This document shows, piece after piece, positions 27,094 through 36,018 of a DNA stretch of 64,000 bases (positions within the stretch are counted from its first letter, which is position 1; every line of letters starts with the position of its first letter). The DNA lies in contig NZ_AXVK01000031.1 in the NCBI RefSeq assembly GCF_000482485.1, positions 1 to 64,000 on the forward strand. The letters are read 5' to 3'. Under the pieces are notes generated by a model. The model saw nothing but the letters and a program-made list of their open reading frames with translations, was not told the origin of the DNA and did not search any database. The translations under genes were made by a program, and so were the position numbers. Origin of the DNA: Paucisalibacillus globulus DSM 18846 (GTDB lineage Bacteria; Bacillota; Bacilli; Bacillales; Amphibacillaceae).

Positions 27094-27545
27094 TTTGCCA
27101 ACAGCTCCCGTATAAATAATGGCCCGAAACTATCACCTAAATCATAGATAACTTGTTGATAAAAATCTTCCGAGATGCCATTTGGTTTACGTGATGCAAA
27201 CATTAAAACCGCCTTAACCCTATGATGTTTAAATAACGGGATAGAAACGCAACTTTTAATCTGTTCGAATTGTAGTATCGGGTATTCATATAACTCATTT
27301 ATACTAATTTCATCATGAACATTTTCTAGAATTAATGATTTTCCAGTTTTAAATACCTGTCCTGCAATCCCTTTACCAGATCGTAATGTAATACGCTGAT
27401 ACAAATCATTCAAGTTTCCTGATATATACTTCCACTTTAATACATATTCTTGATCCGGCATAACAATTGCTAATGCAATAAGATCAACCTCATATGTCCT
27501 TCTAAGTTCATTGATTGCTTCTTGATAATTAAATGCGTAAACCAC
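27090..27545 (-). CDS. nreA: Nitrate-sensing GAF protein NreA
   Basis: This is a single GAF domain of about 151 residues (ITLRSGKGIAGQVFKTGKS, SCVSIPLFKHHRVKAVLMFASR). In Staphylococcus carnosus, NreA binds nitrate and relieves its inhibition of NreB. GTG 27545 is spaced well from GAGGGG; ATG 27566 is in frame but has no ribosome site. It starts closely behind narI, so nitrate reductase and its sensor appear to be one transcript. Confidence 0.9.
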   Translation of the reverse strand: MVYAFNYQEAINELRRTYEVDLIALAIVMPDQEYVLKWKYISGNLNDLYQRITLRSGKGIAGQVFKTGKSLILENVHDEISINELYEYPILQFEQIKSCVSIPLFKHHRVKAVLMFASRKPNGISEDFYQQVIYDLGDSFGPLFIRELLAN

Positions 27546-27582
27546 CCGAATCTTCCCCTCTATCATACGCGACTAGTTAGAC

Positions 27583-28263
27583 TTATCTTTTTCTAAGGTG
27601 TCTTCTATATAAGATGTAGCTCCTACCAACATAATTCCATGGAACACTCCAAACATGAACAAGGCGGGTAAATGGCCAAAGTGCAAAAATCGTAAATCCT
27701 GCAAGAACATGCATTTTAAATGTAAAAGGAACATTCATCATATATGCTGCATCAGGTCTTAAAATAATTAAATCTCTAAACCAAATAGAAATGGTGTCTC
27801 GATAGTCGAAGTCGTGTTGGATATTATTGGTTACAAGTGTAGCATAGACACCAATAAAAACGATAAATAATAATAAAAAATTCACAATAATATCAGACAT
27901 GGAGCTTAGCTTACGTACTGATTCTTTCGTAACACGTCTCAAAGTTAAAAGTAACATTCCTGCAAGCGTTACAATTCCAAATAATCCTCCAACATATACT
28001 GCCCCGATATGGTACAAATGATCATTTACACCAATTGCGCGCATCCACTCTTTTGGAATTCCTAAACCAGCAACATGACCAAAAATAACTGGAATAATCC
28101 CAATATGAAATAGCAAGCTACCAATCATCAATTGTTTTTTCTCGATAAACTCGCTTGACTTTGCTGTCCAGCTAAATTGATCATGCTTATAGCGAAAGAT
28201 ATGCCCTACTATAAAAACTACAATACATAAATAAGGAAATATTATCCACAAAAATTGGTTCAT
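27583..28263 (-). CDS. narI: Respiratory nitrate reductase, gamma subunit (cytochrome b)
   Basis: The 226-residue protein has five membrane helices and the di-heme cytochrome b of NarGHI that oxidises menaquinol. Visible family segments are IGSLLFHIGIIPVIFGHVAGLGIP (heme His) and FKMHVLAGFTIFALWPFTRLVHVWS (two distal His). ATG 28263 overlaps the narJ stop. The C-terminus VGRSYILYRRH is typical. Confidence 0.95.
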   Translation of the reverse strand: MNQFLWIIFPYLCIVVFIVGHIFRYKHDQFSWTAKSSEFIEKKQLMIGSLLFHIGIIPVIFGHVAGLGIPKEWMRAIGVNDHLYHIGAVYVGGLFGIVTLAGMLLLTLRRVTKESVRKLSSMSDIIVNFLLLFIVFIGVYATLVTNNIQHDFDYRDTISIWFRDLIILRPDAAYMMNVPFTFKMHVLAGFTIFALWPFTRLVHVWSVPWNYVGRSYILYRRHLRKR

Positions 28264-28832
28264 CAACTTGACTCTACCCCCTGCTTTTTCACACAGGATT
28301 TCAACATAGCACGAAGTCCCTTAACAAGATGGACATAAGGACTTTTTTGCTTTTCTAATGATTGTACGAGATGATAGGTACCATCCTCCATGACAGCGAA
28401 CAATAAAGAAAAGCTCTGCGGTGACCGGTCATCATGTAACCAATCACCTGCAAAAATAAACTCACACATTAGTGGTAAATAATCGGAAAGCTCACTCTTT
28501 GGCATATTTAACCCATACATTTCATAACAGACTTTAAGCCTTGCAAGCATTTGCCCACGCTCTTTACTATCCTCAAATTTAGGATAGGTCATATATAAAG
28601 TGGACGACTTATGAAAATCAAATGTTTCGATATATTCTTCTTGGATTTTATCTAAGTCAAATTTCTGCATGGTTACAAAGTACGTTAAAACATGTTCATA
28701 TCCGGGAAACTCTTTCTCGAAACAAGCATGCAAGTATTCTGAATCAAAATCCACTGCCTCTGGATAAGAAAGATGCTGTGTAAAAAAGCTAAAAGCTTGT
28801 TTATATTCATGGAGTTTTGCAAGATCAATCAC
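28263..28832 (-). CDS. narJ: Nitrate reductase assembly chaperone
   Basis: The 189-residue protein of the NarJ/TorD family is needed for molybdenum cofactor insertion into NarG. The segments YPEAVDFDS, EYIETFDFHKSSTLYMTY and SDYLPLMCEF are characteristic. GTG 28832 follows GGAGGG and overlaps the narH stop (GTGATTGA). The upstream in-frame extension to 28946 is only narH sequence read in another frame and is excluded. Confidence 0.95.
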   Translation of the reverse strand: MIDLAKLHEYKQAFSFFTQHLSYPEAVDFDSEYLHACFEKEFPGYEHVLTYFVTMQKFDLDKIQEEYIETFDFHKSSTLYMTYPKFEDSKERGQMLARLKVCYEMYGLNMPKSELSDYLPLMCEFIFAGDWLHDDRSPQSFSLLFAVMEDGTYHLVQSLEKQKSPYVHLVKGLRAMLKSCVKKQGVESS

Positions 28833-30360
28833 GCCAAATCCCTCCGTAGAAGTTTTCTTCATAAACTTCTTTACCTGTTTTCCCTGCTGGTACTGTAGGT
28901 CCACAGCCGTCACAATCCATTCCAAATCCTTCTGAGCCTTGGGCACGGTACGTATTCATATATCCTTCTTTATGAGAAGTTGGAATCACAAAACGATCCT
29001 CATACTTCGCAATAGACAATAGGCGATACATAGATTGAGTTTGATGCGCAGTAAGCCCAACGCGTTCTAAACGAGTTTCATCAAAATCTTTTCCACTCGA
29101 AAGAGCACGCATATACGACCGCATCATCGCCATTCGTTGTAATGCCTCTTTCACTGATTCTGCATCACCGGCTGTTAGCATATTAGCCAAGTATTGAATT
29201 GGTGTGCGCATTTCCTCAATTGCTGGAAAAATAGCATCCGGATTCTTAATAGAGTCTTTCCCTTCAAAATAGCTCATAATCGGGCTTAGTGGTGGTACAT
29301 ACCAAACCATTGGTAGTGTACGATATTCTGGGTGAAGTGGAAAAGCTAATTTATACTCAATTGCTAATTTATAAACTGGTGAATTCTGTGCAGCCTCGAT
29401 CCAGTCCTCTGTAATCCCATCTTTTCTTGCTTGTTTCATCACTTCTGGATCATGTGGATCTAAGAATAAATTACATTGTGCTTCATATAAATCTTTTTCA
29501 TCTGGTGTAGCTGCTGCTTCTAACACCTTATCTGCATCATAAAGTAATACACCTAAGTAACGTATACGACCAGTACATGTTTCTGAACAAACAGTTGGTA
29601 AGCCAGATTCAATTCTTGGATAACAAAATGTACATTTTTCTGCTTTATTTGTTTGCCAGTTGAAATATACCTTTTTATACGGACAGCCTGTCATACAATA
29701 ACGCCAACCACGACATGACTCCTGATCCACAAGAACAATACCATCTTCATCACGTTTATACATGGCACCCGAAGGACAAGAAGCAACACAGCTAGGATTT
29801 AGACAATGTTCACATAAACGTGGAAGGTACATCATAAATGCCTGTTCAAAATTAAATTTAATTTCTTCTTCAATCTTCTCAATGTTAGGATCCTGTGGAC
29901 CCGTAACGTGAGCACCAGCCAAATCATCCTCCCAGTTCGGTCCCCATTCTAAATCCATTTTTTTACCGGTTACTGCAGAATGTGGACGAGCCACTGGTTG
30001 ATGTTCTTTCTCACCAGAATTTGTGAGATTATCGTAATTATATGTCCATGGCTCATAATAATCCTTCATTTCTGGCATATCAGGGTTATAAAAAATCTTA
30101 CCTAATGCGATTTTTGATAGCTTGGAACCAGCTTTTAGCTCAAGCTTGCCATTACGCATTTGCCAGCCACCTTTGTATTTCTCTTGGTCTTCCCAGCGCT
30201 TCGGGTAACCAATACCAGGCTTCGTTTCCACGTTATTAAACCACATATACTCCGCACCAGGGCGATTTGTCCACGTACTTTTACATGTCACACTACAGGT
30301 ATGACATCCAATACATTTGTCCAAATTCATTACCATTGCTACTTGTGCCTTAATCTTCAA
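28825..30360 (-). CDS. narH: Respiratory nitrate reductase, beta subunit
   Basis: The 511-residue iron-sulfur protein has four cluster motifs: CIGCHTCSVTCKSTW, CEHCLNPSCVASCPSGA, CRGWRYCMTGCPY (Trp in place of Cys, giving the 3Fe-4S centre) and KCTFCYPRIESGLPTVCSETC. It carries electrons from NarI hemes to NarG. Start ATG overlaps the end of narG by 11 bases. Confidence 0.97.
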   Translation of the reverse strand: MKIKAQVAMVMNLDKCIGCHTCSVTCKSTWTNRPGAEYMWFNNVETKPGIGYPKRWEDQEKYKGGWQMRNGKLELKAGSKLSKIALGKIFYNPDMPEMKDYYEPWTYNYDNLTNSGEKEHQPVARPHSAVTGKKMDLEWGPNWEDDLAGAHVTGPQDPNIEKIEEEIKFNFEQAFMMYLPRLCEHCLNPSCVASCPSGAMYKRDEDGIVLVDQESCRGWRYCMTGCPYKKVYFNWQTNKAEKCTFCYPRIESGLPTVCSETCTGRIRYLGVLLYDADKVLEAAATPDEKDLYEAQCNLFLDPHDPEVMKQARKDGITEDWIEAAQNSPVYKLAIEYKLAFPLHPEYRTLPMVWYVPPLSPIMSYFEGKDSIKNPDAIFPAIEEMRTPIQYLANMLTAGDAESVKEALQRMAMMRSYMRALSSGKDFDETRLERVGLTAHQTQSMYRLLSIAKYEDRFVIPTSHKEGYMNTYRAQGSEGFGMDCDGCGPTVPAGKTGKEVYEENFYGGIWRD

Positions 30361-33300
30361 GCCAATCTACCTCCTTCATTTTTCTCACAGCTACATATAC
30401 ATCCCGTTGGTTTCCTATAGGACCATAGTAGTTAAAGCCGTAGCTTAACTGAGCATATCCACCAACCATTTGGGTTGGTTTCACATGAATTCTAGTTGGG
30501 GCATTATGACTTCCACCACGTTCACCCGTTATTTCTGAACCAGGAACATTAATATGTTTATCCTGGGCATGGTACATAAACATCGTTCCCTGTGGCATTC
30601 TGTGACTGACAACCGCTCGGGCTGTTACAACACCATTACGATTAAATACTTCAACCCACTCATTATCATGAATATCATGTTGTTTAGCATCCACATCACT
30701 AATCCAAACTGTTGGCCCACCTCTAAATAACGTTAACATGTGTAAATTATCCTGATACGTACTATGAATATTCCATTTTCCATGTGGTGTTAGATAGCGA
30801 AGGACTAGCGCATCCTCTCCACCGACTACCTTTTTATCCCGCGTACCAAATACCATTGGTGGTAATGTTGGTTTATAAATGGGTAAAGCCTCACCAAATT
30901 GGAGAAATATTTCATGATCAATATAAAAATGTTGTCTACCAGTTAATGTTCTAAATGGCACCAATCGCTCGATGTTTGTAGTGAATGGTGAATAACGTTT
31001 ACTACCTTTATTGGACCCAGTAAAGACAGGTGTTGGGATTACCTCACGCGGTTGTGCGGTAATTTGATCAAACGTTATTTTTTCCCCTGCCCGGTCTGCA
31101 GAAATATCTTTTAGTTCGAGACCTGTATCCTTCTCTAATGATTCATATGCACGTTGTGATACGGCACCATTTGTTGCAGATGAGAGATGTAACATTGCAT
31201 TAGCAGCTTGACGTGCCGTATCTAGCTTTGGTAAGCCATTTTTAAACGTTTCATCAAAATGGGTTCCATTAATTAATTTTAGTTCTTCATATTCCTCGGC
31301 AACAGAGAAATTAACACCATGTGCACCGGTCTTTCCTTCTTTCAAATTCGGACCTAGTGTGACATATTTATCATAAACTTTCGTATAATCTCGCTCGACA
31401 ATCTGTATGTTAGGCATTGTTTTTCCTGGTATCGTATCAATCTCACCCTTTTTCCAATCCTTAATCTTACCTAAGGGTTGGGCAATTTCATTTGGTGAAT
31501 CATGTCCGAGTGGGGCAGTGACTATATCTTGATACGTTCCAGGTAAATATTCTTCAGCCATTTTTGAAAAGGTTCGTGCTAGTGATCGATAAATATCCCA
31601 ATCGGAACGGGACTCCCATAGTGGATCAATCGCTGGGTTAAATGGATGAACAAATGGATGCATATCTGTTGATGAAAGGTCTGTTTTTTCATACCAAGTT
31701 GCTGCTGGTAAAACAACATCCGCATACATTGGTGTTGCTGTCATTCTAAAGTCTAAGGCTACAAGTAAATCTAGCTTTCCTTCGACTTCTTCCCGCCACT
31801 TAATTTCTTCAGGCTTTTCCTCATCATTTGGTGTAGATAAGAGTCCATTATGTGTGCCAAGTAAATGCTTCATGAAATACTCTTGACCCTTTGCTGAACT
31901 GGAGATTAAATTAGAACGCCACACGAATAATGAACGTGGGAAATTCTCTTCTGCACCTGGATCTTCAATTGCAAAATTCATCTCACCAGATGTTAATTTA
32001 TCTACAGTATGCTGAACAATTTCTTCATTCGTTGTTTTCCCTAGTTTTTTAGCCTCTTCTACTAACTCTAAGCTATTTTGATTAAATTGCGGGTAGGACG
32101 GTAACCACCCTAAACGAGCAGCTAATACATTGTAATCTGCTGGGTGTTTGTAACGAATGTCCCCACCGGTTGGTGACTTTAGTGACTCGTTTCCTGATTC
32201 TTCATATTTCCATTGATCCGTAGCAAAATAAAAGAATGAAGTTGCATTTTGTAAACGCGTTGGTCCTTGCCAATCCTTAGCAAAGGCAATAGTTGACCAC
32301 CCTTCAATTGGACGACACTTTTCCTGCCCAACATAGTGAGCCCAGCCACCACCATTTTTACCTTGTGATCCGGTCAAAATTACAAGATTTAAAATAGCAC
32401 GGTAAATTGTATCACTATTGAACCAGTGGTTAATTCCAGCACCCATGATAATCATGGAGCGCCCATTCGTATCAATTGCATTCTGTGCAAATTCGCGTGC
32501 CACCTGTGTAACTATAGAAGCTTTTACACCAGTAATCTTTTCCTGCCATGCTGGTGTGTAATGGGAGTCTGCATCATCATACCCCTTAGCCTCTAGAGGA
32601 CTTCCGCTTTTCCTTATACCATATTGGCTAATCATTAAATCATAGACAGTAGTTACTTTCTTCGTAGTTCCATCTGCTAGTTTAATAGATTTAACGGGAA
32701 TAGGGCGTCTAAATATTCCATTCCCTTTTTGGTCGAAATAAGGGAATACCATCTCTTCCCAATTTGAATCATGTGGAACTACAGATAATGCAGGTGTAAT
32801 TTTAGACCCGTCTTCCCGCTTTAAAATTAAATTCCACTGTTTCTCTTCTTCCCAGCGCTGTCCCATCGTACCATTTGGAACAATAATCTCATTTGTAGCT
32901 TCATCAAAAATAACTGGCTTCCATTCCGCATGCTCATCCGTTTGTCCAAGGTCACTTGCTCTTAAGAAACGTCCGGCCTTATAGCTTGTGTCTTCTTCTT
33001 CCAACATAATTAGAAATGGCATATCCGTATATTGCTTTGCATAATCGATAAACATAGATTCTTTTCTTTGCTCATAAAACTCATCTAAAATAACATGTGT
33101 CATTCCCTGGGCAATTGCTGCATCTGAACCTGGATTAGGAGCCAACCAATTATCAGCAAACTTCACATTCTCCGCATAATCCGGTGCTACAGATACAACT
33201 TTCGCACCTTTATACCGTACTTCCGTCATAAAGTGTGCGTCTGGTGTACGTGTTAGCGGGACATTGGATCCCCACATAATTAAGTATTGTGCGTTGTACC

Positions 33301-34024
33301 AATCAGACGATTCTGGTACATCGGTTTGTTCACCCCATATTTGTGGCGAAGATGGCGGTAAGTCTGCATACCAATCGTAGAAGCTTAACATCTCTCCACC
33401 AATTAAATTGATAAAGCGAGCCCCCGATGCATAACTAATCATTGACATCGCTGGAATTGGTGTAAAACCAGCAATTCGATCTGGACCGTACTTTTTAATC
33501 GTATAGATAAGCTGTGCAGCAATAAGCTCTAATGCCCCGTCCCATGGGACACGAACATGCCCCCCTTTACCGCGGGCGCTTTTATATGTCTTAGACTTTT
33601 CCTTATCTTCTACAATACTTGCCCAGGCCTTGATTGGATCATTGTATTCCGCTAGCGCTTCCCGCCATAGGCGCCATAGTTTACCCCTCATATAAGGATA
33701 TTTCACACGAAGTGGACTATATTCATACCAGGAAAAAGATGCCCCACGAGGACAACCTCGTGGTTCGAATTCAGGCATATCAGGTCCACAGGAAGGGTAA
33801 TCAATTTGTTGATTTTCCCATGTGATAATGCCATTCTTCACAAATACTTTCCAACTACATGAACCAGTACAGTTGACACCGTGGGTTGTCCGAACTACTT
33901 TATCATGTGACCAACGATTGCGATACATATTCTCCCAATCCCGACTCTTCTCTTCCAGAAGCGACCAATTTCCGGAATATCGTTCTATAGGTTTAAAATA
34001 CTTCAATCCAAATTTACGCTTCAA
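30350..34024 (-). CDS. narG: Respiratory nitrate reductase, alpha subunit (molybdopterin)
   Basis: About 1224 residues, equal to family size (B. subtilis 1228). The N-terminal FS0 cluster ligands HGVNCTGSCSW and GCPRGASFSW, and the Mo-ligand Asp region YPSCGPDMPEFEPRGCP, are intact. Mo-bisMGD contacts such as TRTPDAHF and GSQGKNGGGWAHYVGQEK follow. TTG 34024 behind AAGGTGG gives the normal N-terminus (MKRKFGLKYFKPIE). The longer frame from ATG 34102 adds 26 residues without family similarity. It reduces nitrate to nitrite facing the cytoplasm. Confidence 0.97.
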   Translation of the reverse strand: MKRKFGLKYFKPIERYSGNWSLLEEKSRDWENMYRNRWSHDKVVRTTHGVNCTGSCSWKVFVKNGIITWENQQIDYPSCGPDMPEFEPRGCPRGASFSWYEYSPLRVKYPYMRGKLWRLWREALAEYNDPIKAWASIVEDKEKSKTYKSARGKGGHVRVPWDGALELIAAQLIYTIKKYGPDRIAGFTPIPAMSMISYASGARFINLIGGEMLSFYDWYADLPPSSPQIWGEQTDVPESSDWYNAQYLIMWGSNVPLTRTPDAHFMTEVRYKGAKVVSVAPDYAENVKFADNWLAPNPGSDAAIAQGMTHVILDEFYEQRKESMFIDYAKQYTDMPFLIMLEEEDTSYKAGRFLRASDLGQTDEHAEWKPVIFDEATNEIIVPNGTMGQRWEEEKQWNLILKREDGSKITPALSVVPHDSNWEEMVFPYFDQKGNGIFRRPIPVKSIKLADGTTKKVTTVYDLMISQYGIRKSGSPLEAKGYDDADSHYTPAWQEKITGVKASIVTQVAREFAQNAIDTNGRSMIIMGAGINHWFNSDTIYRAILNLVILTGSQGKNGGGWAHYVGQEKCRPIEGWSTIAFAKDWQGPTRLQNATSFFYFATDQWKYEESGNESLKSPTGGDIRYKHPADYNVLAARLGWLPSYPQFNQNSLELVEEAKKLGKTTNEEIVQHTVDKLTSGEMNFAIEDPGAEENFPRSLFVWRSNLISSSAKGQEYFMKHLLGTHNGLLSTPNDEEKPEEIKWREEVEGKLDLLVALDFRMTATPMYADVVLPAATWYEKTDLSSTDMHPFVHPFNPAIDPLWESRSDWDIYRSLARTFSKMAEEYLPGTYQDIVTAPLGHDSPNEIAQPLGKIKDWKKGEIDTIPGKTMPNIQIVERDYTKVYDKYVTLGPNLKEGKTGAHGVNFSVAEEYEELKLINGTHFDETFKNGLPKLDTARQAANAMLHLSSATNGAVSQRAYESLEKDTGLELKDISADRAGEKITFDQITAQPREVIPTPVFTGSNKGSKRYSPFTTNIERLVPFRTLTGRQHFYIDHEIFLQFGEALPIYKPTLPPMVFGTRDKKVVGGEDALVLRYLTPHGKWNIHSTYQDNLHMLTLFRGGPTVWISDVDAKQHDIHDNEWVEVFNRNGVVTARAVVSHRMPQGTMFMYHAQDKHINVPGSEITGERGGSHNAPTRIHVKPTQMVGGYAQLSYGFNYYGPIGNQRDVYVAVRKMKEVDWLED

Positions 34025-34135
34025 TTGGTTCCACCACCTTAAAATGATTGCACTCCTACATGTATCTGTTGAACAGAATTCATTTTCTATACATGTATTC
34101 ATACACCTTGGAAGCTATTCACTGTTCTACAACCT

Positions 34136-34179
34136 ATTATGAGGAATTTTAATCCTGTATTATATTAGGGATAATCCTA
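34136..34179 (-). promoter_or_regulatory. Predicted narG promoter with NreC-type palindrome
   Basis: TTAGGG-ATAA-TCCTAT is centred at 34172.5 (plus 34165-34179). On the minus strand a -10-like CATAAT begins 31.5 bases further on (34141-34136), putting the palindrome at about -43. No good -35 box is present, as expected of an activator-dependent promoter. Confidence 0.5.
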
Positions 34180-34335
34180 TTAATCTTGGTAAATACCCTT
34201 TTCTTCCCCACTCTATTCCTAGTAGATTTGTCATATTCACGTTTAATAATGACAAAATTTGACCTTGGTTAGATTTTGAAACTAATTTCCAACTGCTACA
34301 TTATGTGATTATCGTTAAATATCAATCTTTTCGAA

Positions 34336-34626
34336 GAGTGTTTTGTTGTATTATTTTTGTTGTTTTATAATGCGCAGTTGATGGAAAGTGTGAAGTAACT
34401 TAAATTATTAAATGAAGTACGTGGGTTTCCGTATAAATTTACAGATTTCCTGTGTTGAGGCCTCAAGGTGCGAGAAGCCATGCGCCCGATTCCGGAAAAC
34501 ATGAGCCCTCACAGCCAGAGCATGCGACCGATTCAGGAAAACATGGGCCCGAATTATGAAAACGTAGTCCTTGTTACTTCACACTTTATACAAATTCTGT
34601 AATTTACAACAATCTTTCAGAATACT
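34336..34626. repeat. Degenerate MITE-like element
   Basis: Left end GTTGATGGAAAGTGTGAAGTAAC and right end GTTACTTCACACTTTATAC are inverted, as are outer TTGTTGT/ACAACAA stretches. Ends resemble those of the better-preserved element at 43665-44082. The interior repeats GCGCCCGATTCCGGAAAAC- and GCGACCGATTCAGGAAAAC-like units. No ORF. Confidence 0.65.
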
Positions 34627-34654
34627 ACCTTTACGAAATTAGTCGATGCAATTA

Positions 34655-34692
34655 AGGGAAATCCCTAATCTAATAATTTAGTAGATTATGAT
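34655..34692 (+). promoter_or_regulatory. Predicted hemerythrin promoter with NreC-type palindrome
   Basis: AAGGG-AAAT-CCCTAA (34654-34667, centre 34660.5) is followed by TATGAT at 34687-34692. Site architecture resembles that of narG. It is about 60 bases before the hemerythrin start. Confidence 0.45.
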
Positions 34693-34720
34693 AAGCTATA
34701 CGTAGAAGGAGTGGATATTC

Positions 34721-35143
34721 ATGAGCGGACCATCATTAAAACAATTGCATGCCCACCATGCCATTCATGCAGGAGCACTAGCGGGTGCTATAGCAAAGAC
34801 AGAACAACTAAAACAATTTATACTAGACAGAAATCAAGAACAAATTAAGAATGCTGTTTATGACTTAATTGATTATTGGGAAACAAGAATTATTAGTCAT
34901 GCGGACGCTGAAGAGGAAGAAGATGGATTTTACGAGGAAATTTTGGAATGGAAGCCCCAACTAAAAGATGAAGTTACCGCATTGAAACGGGATCATACTA
35001 TTTTACGTATAATCACTCAAGAAATTAGAGATATTATGGTTCAGGACGGATATACCGATAATGTTTTAGATAAGTTTCTAGCATTAATTATTGTAAATGA
35101 GATTCATAGTCGGGATGAGGAGCGTATCCTATTAGAAGATTAA
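34721..35143 (+). CDS. Small hemerythrin-domain protein
   Basis: 140 residues, helical, with His/Glu ligands spread as in the HHE family (LKQLHAHHAIHAGALAGA, TRIISHADAEEEEDGF, LKRDHTILRIITQEI, IVNEIHSRDEERIL). The ribosome site AGAAGGAG is strong. It sits divergently behind narG with a candidate NreC site, suggesting a function in NO or oxygen handling during nitrate respiration. Not similar in length or N-terminus to the other hemerythrin protein here. Confidence 0.85.
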   Translation: MSGPSLKQLHAHHAIHAGALAGAIAKTEQLKQFILDRNQEQIKNAVYDLIDYWETRIISHADAEEEEDGFYEEILEWKPQLKDEVTALKRDHTILRIITQEIRDIMVQDGYTDNVLDKFLALIIVNEIHSRDEERILLED

Positions 35144-35172
35144 ACAAAGAGACAAATTTATTACCTATTAAA

Positions 35173-35215
35173 AATACCCAATAAACATTCACTTTCCAAT
35201 GTTTATTGGGTATTT
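35173..35215. terminator. Bidirectional terminator between hemerythrin and YtkA-like genes
   Basis: AAATACCCAATAAACATT and AATGTTTATTGGGTATTT form a perfect 18-pair stem around a short loop. Confidence 0.9.
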
Positions 35216-35221
35216 CCTACT

Positions 35222-35995
35222 CTATTTCGTTACTTCCATTTGATGCTCTGTATGTTCATGAAGACCTTCATCATTTTCCACATGAATGACTATTGTATAC
35301 ATACCCTCTTCTATAAAGGAATGAGAATTTGTGTATTCTCCAGCAACAGATTCCTCCACATCAATCCAATCATGTTTCTCAGAACCTTCTTGATAGATTT
35401 CATAACGAACTCGAGCTTGCTCAAGTGGCTCATTATCCAATTGTAAATGTACCATTAGCTCTATTTCTTGATTTACTTTTACATCCTCAGGTTTTACAAA
35501 ATGCATACTAAATCCTTCCGCAAGGTCATGCCCACCATGTTCGTGACTATCTTCATCATTATCATGTCCATCCCCATGATCAGTGCTTACACCTTCACCG
35601 ACTGTAATCGACTTTTTAGGCATAGTGTGTAAATCTCTTGCAGTTGTATGAGCATATATTTCATAAACACCATCAGATTCAAAGGAAACCTCCGCAGTAT
35701 ATGTACCATCTTCATTATTAGTAGATTCGATCGTTGTCGTATTATCTTCGTCACCTTGTAGCCAATATTCAAAATTGACATCGTCAGCATCTTTCACTTC
35801 TTCGTCACCATATGTTACAGTAGCCTTTAATACCACTGTCTCACCAACATCCGCTTTTTCCGGTACTTCAAAATCAACTACTAATGTTTTTACCTCTTCC
35901 GTGTCTTGCTCCGCTTTATTCTCTGTATCATTATTACATGCAGCTAAAACCGTTAGAAGTAATAGGAACATGACCATCAAAATTTTTCTTCTCAT
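35222..35995 (-). CDS. Lipoprotein with two YtkA-like (FixH-type) domains and a His-rich linker
   Basis: 257 residues with signal peptide and lipobox (VLAAC, Cys about 20). Two similar beta domains (residues about 40-130 and 165-255) share the pattern ...VGETVVLKATVTYGDEEV...GVYEIYAHTTARDLH and ...VNQEIELMVHLQLDNEPL...GMYTIVIHVENDEGLHEH. The linker (about 140-160) holds a cluster of His and Asp/Glu (DHGDGHDNDEDSHEHGGHD), a likely metal-binding string. Relatives occur with copper and cytochrome oxidase genes. Neighbouring DeoR/NosL-like regulator and HMA protein fit copper handling. Confidence 0.82.
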   Translation of the reverse strand: MRRKILMVMFLLLLTVLAACNNDTENKAEQDTEEVKTLVVDFEVPEKADVGETVVLKATVTYGDEEVKDADDVNFEYWLQGDEDNTTTIESTNNEDGTYTAEVSFESDGVYEIYAHTTARDLHTMPKKSITVGEGVSTDHGDGHDNDEDSHEHGGHDLAEGFSMHFVKPEDVKVNQEIELMVHLQLDNEPLEQARVRYEIYQEGSEKHDWIDVEESVAGEYTNSHSFIEEGMYTIVIHVENDEGLHEHTEHQMEVTK

Positions 35996-36018
35996 TTTTC
36001 AGTCCTCCAAAATTTTAT

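Noticed and set aside
28833-28946. Extended NarJ N-terminus
   Set aside because: The extra residues are narH read out of frame. GTG 28832 has a good ribosome site and gives the normal length.
34025-34102. Extended NarG N-terminus with several Cys
   Set aside because: The first ATG has its ribosome site only one base away. TTG 34024 behind AAGGTGG gives the family-typical N-terminus.
34440-34570. CRISPR-like short repeats (GCGCCCGATTC and similar)
   Set aside because: Repeat units are degenerate, spacers are not uniform and there are no cas genes. They belong to the MITE-like element.
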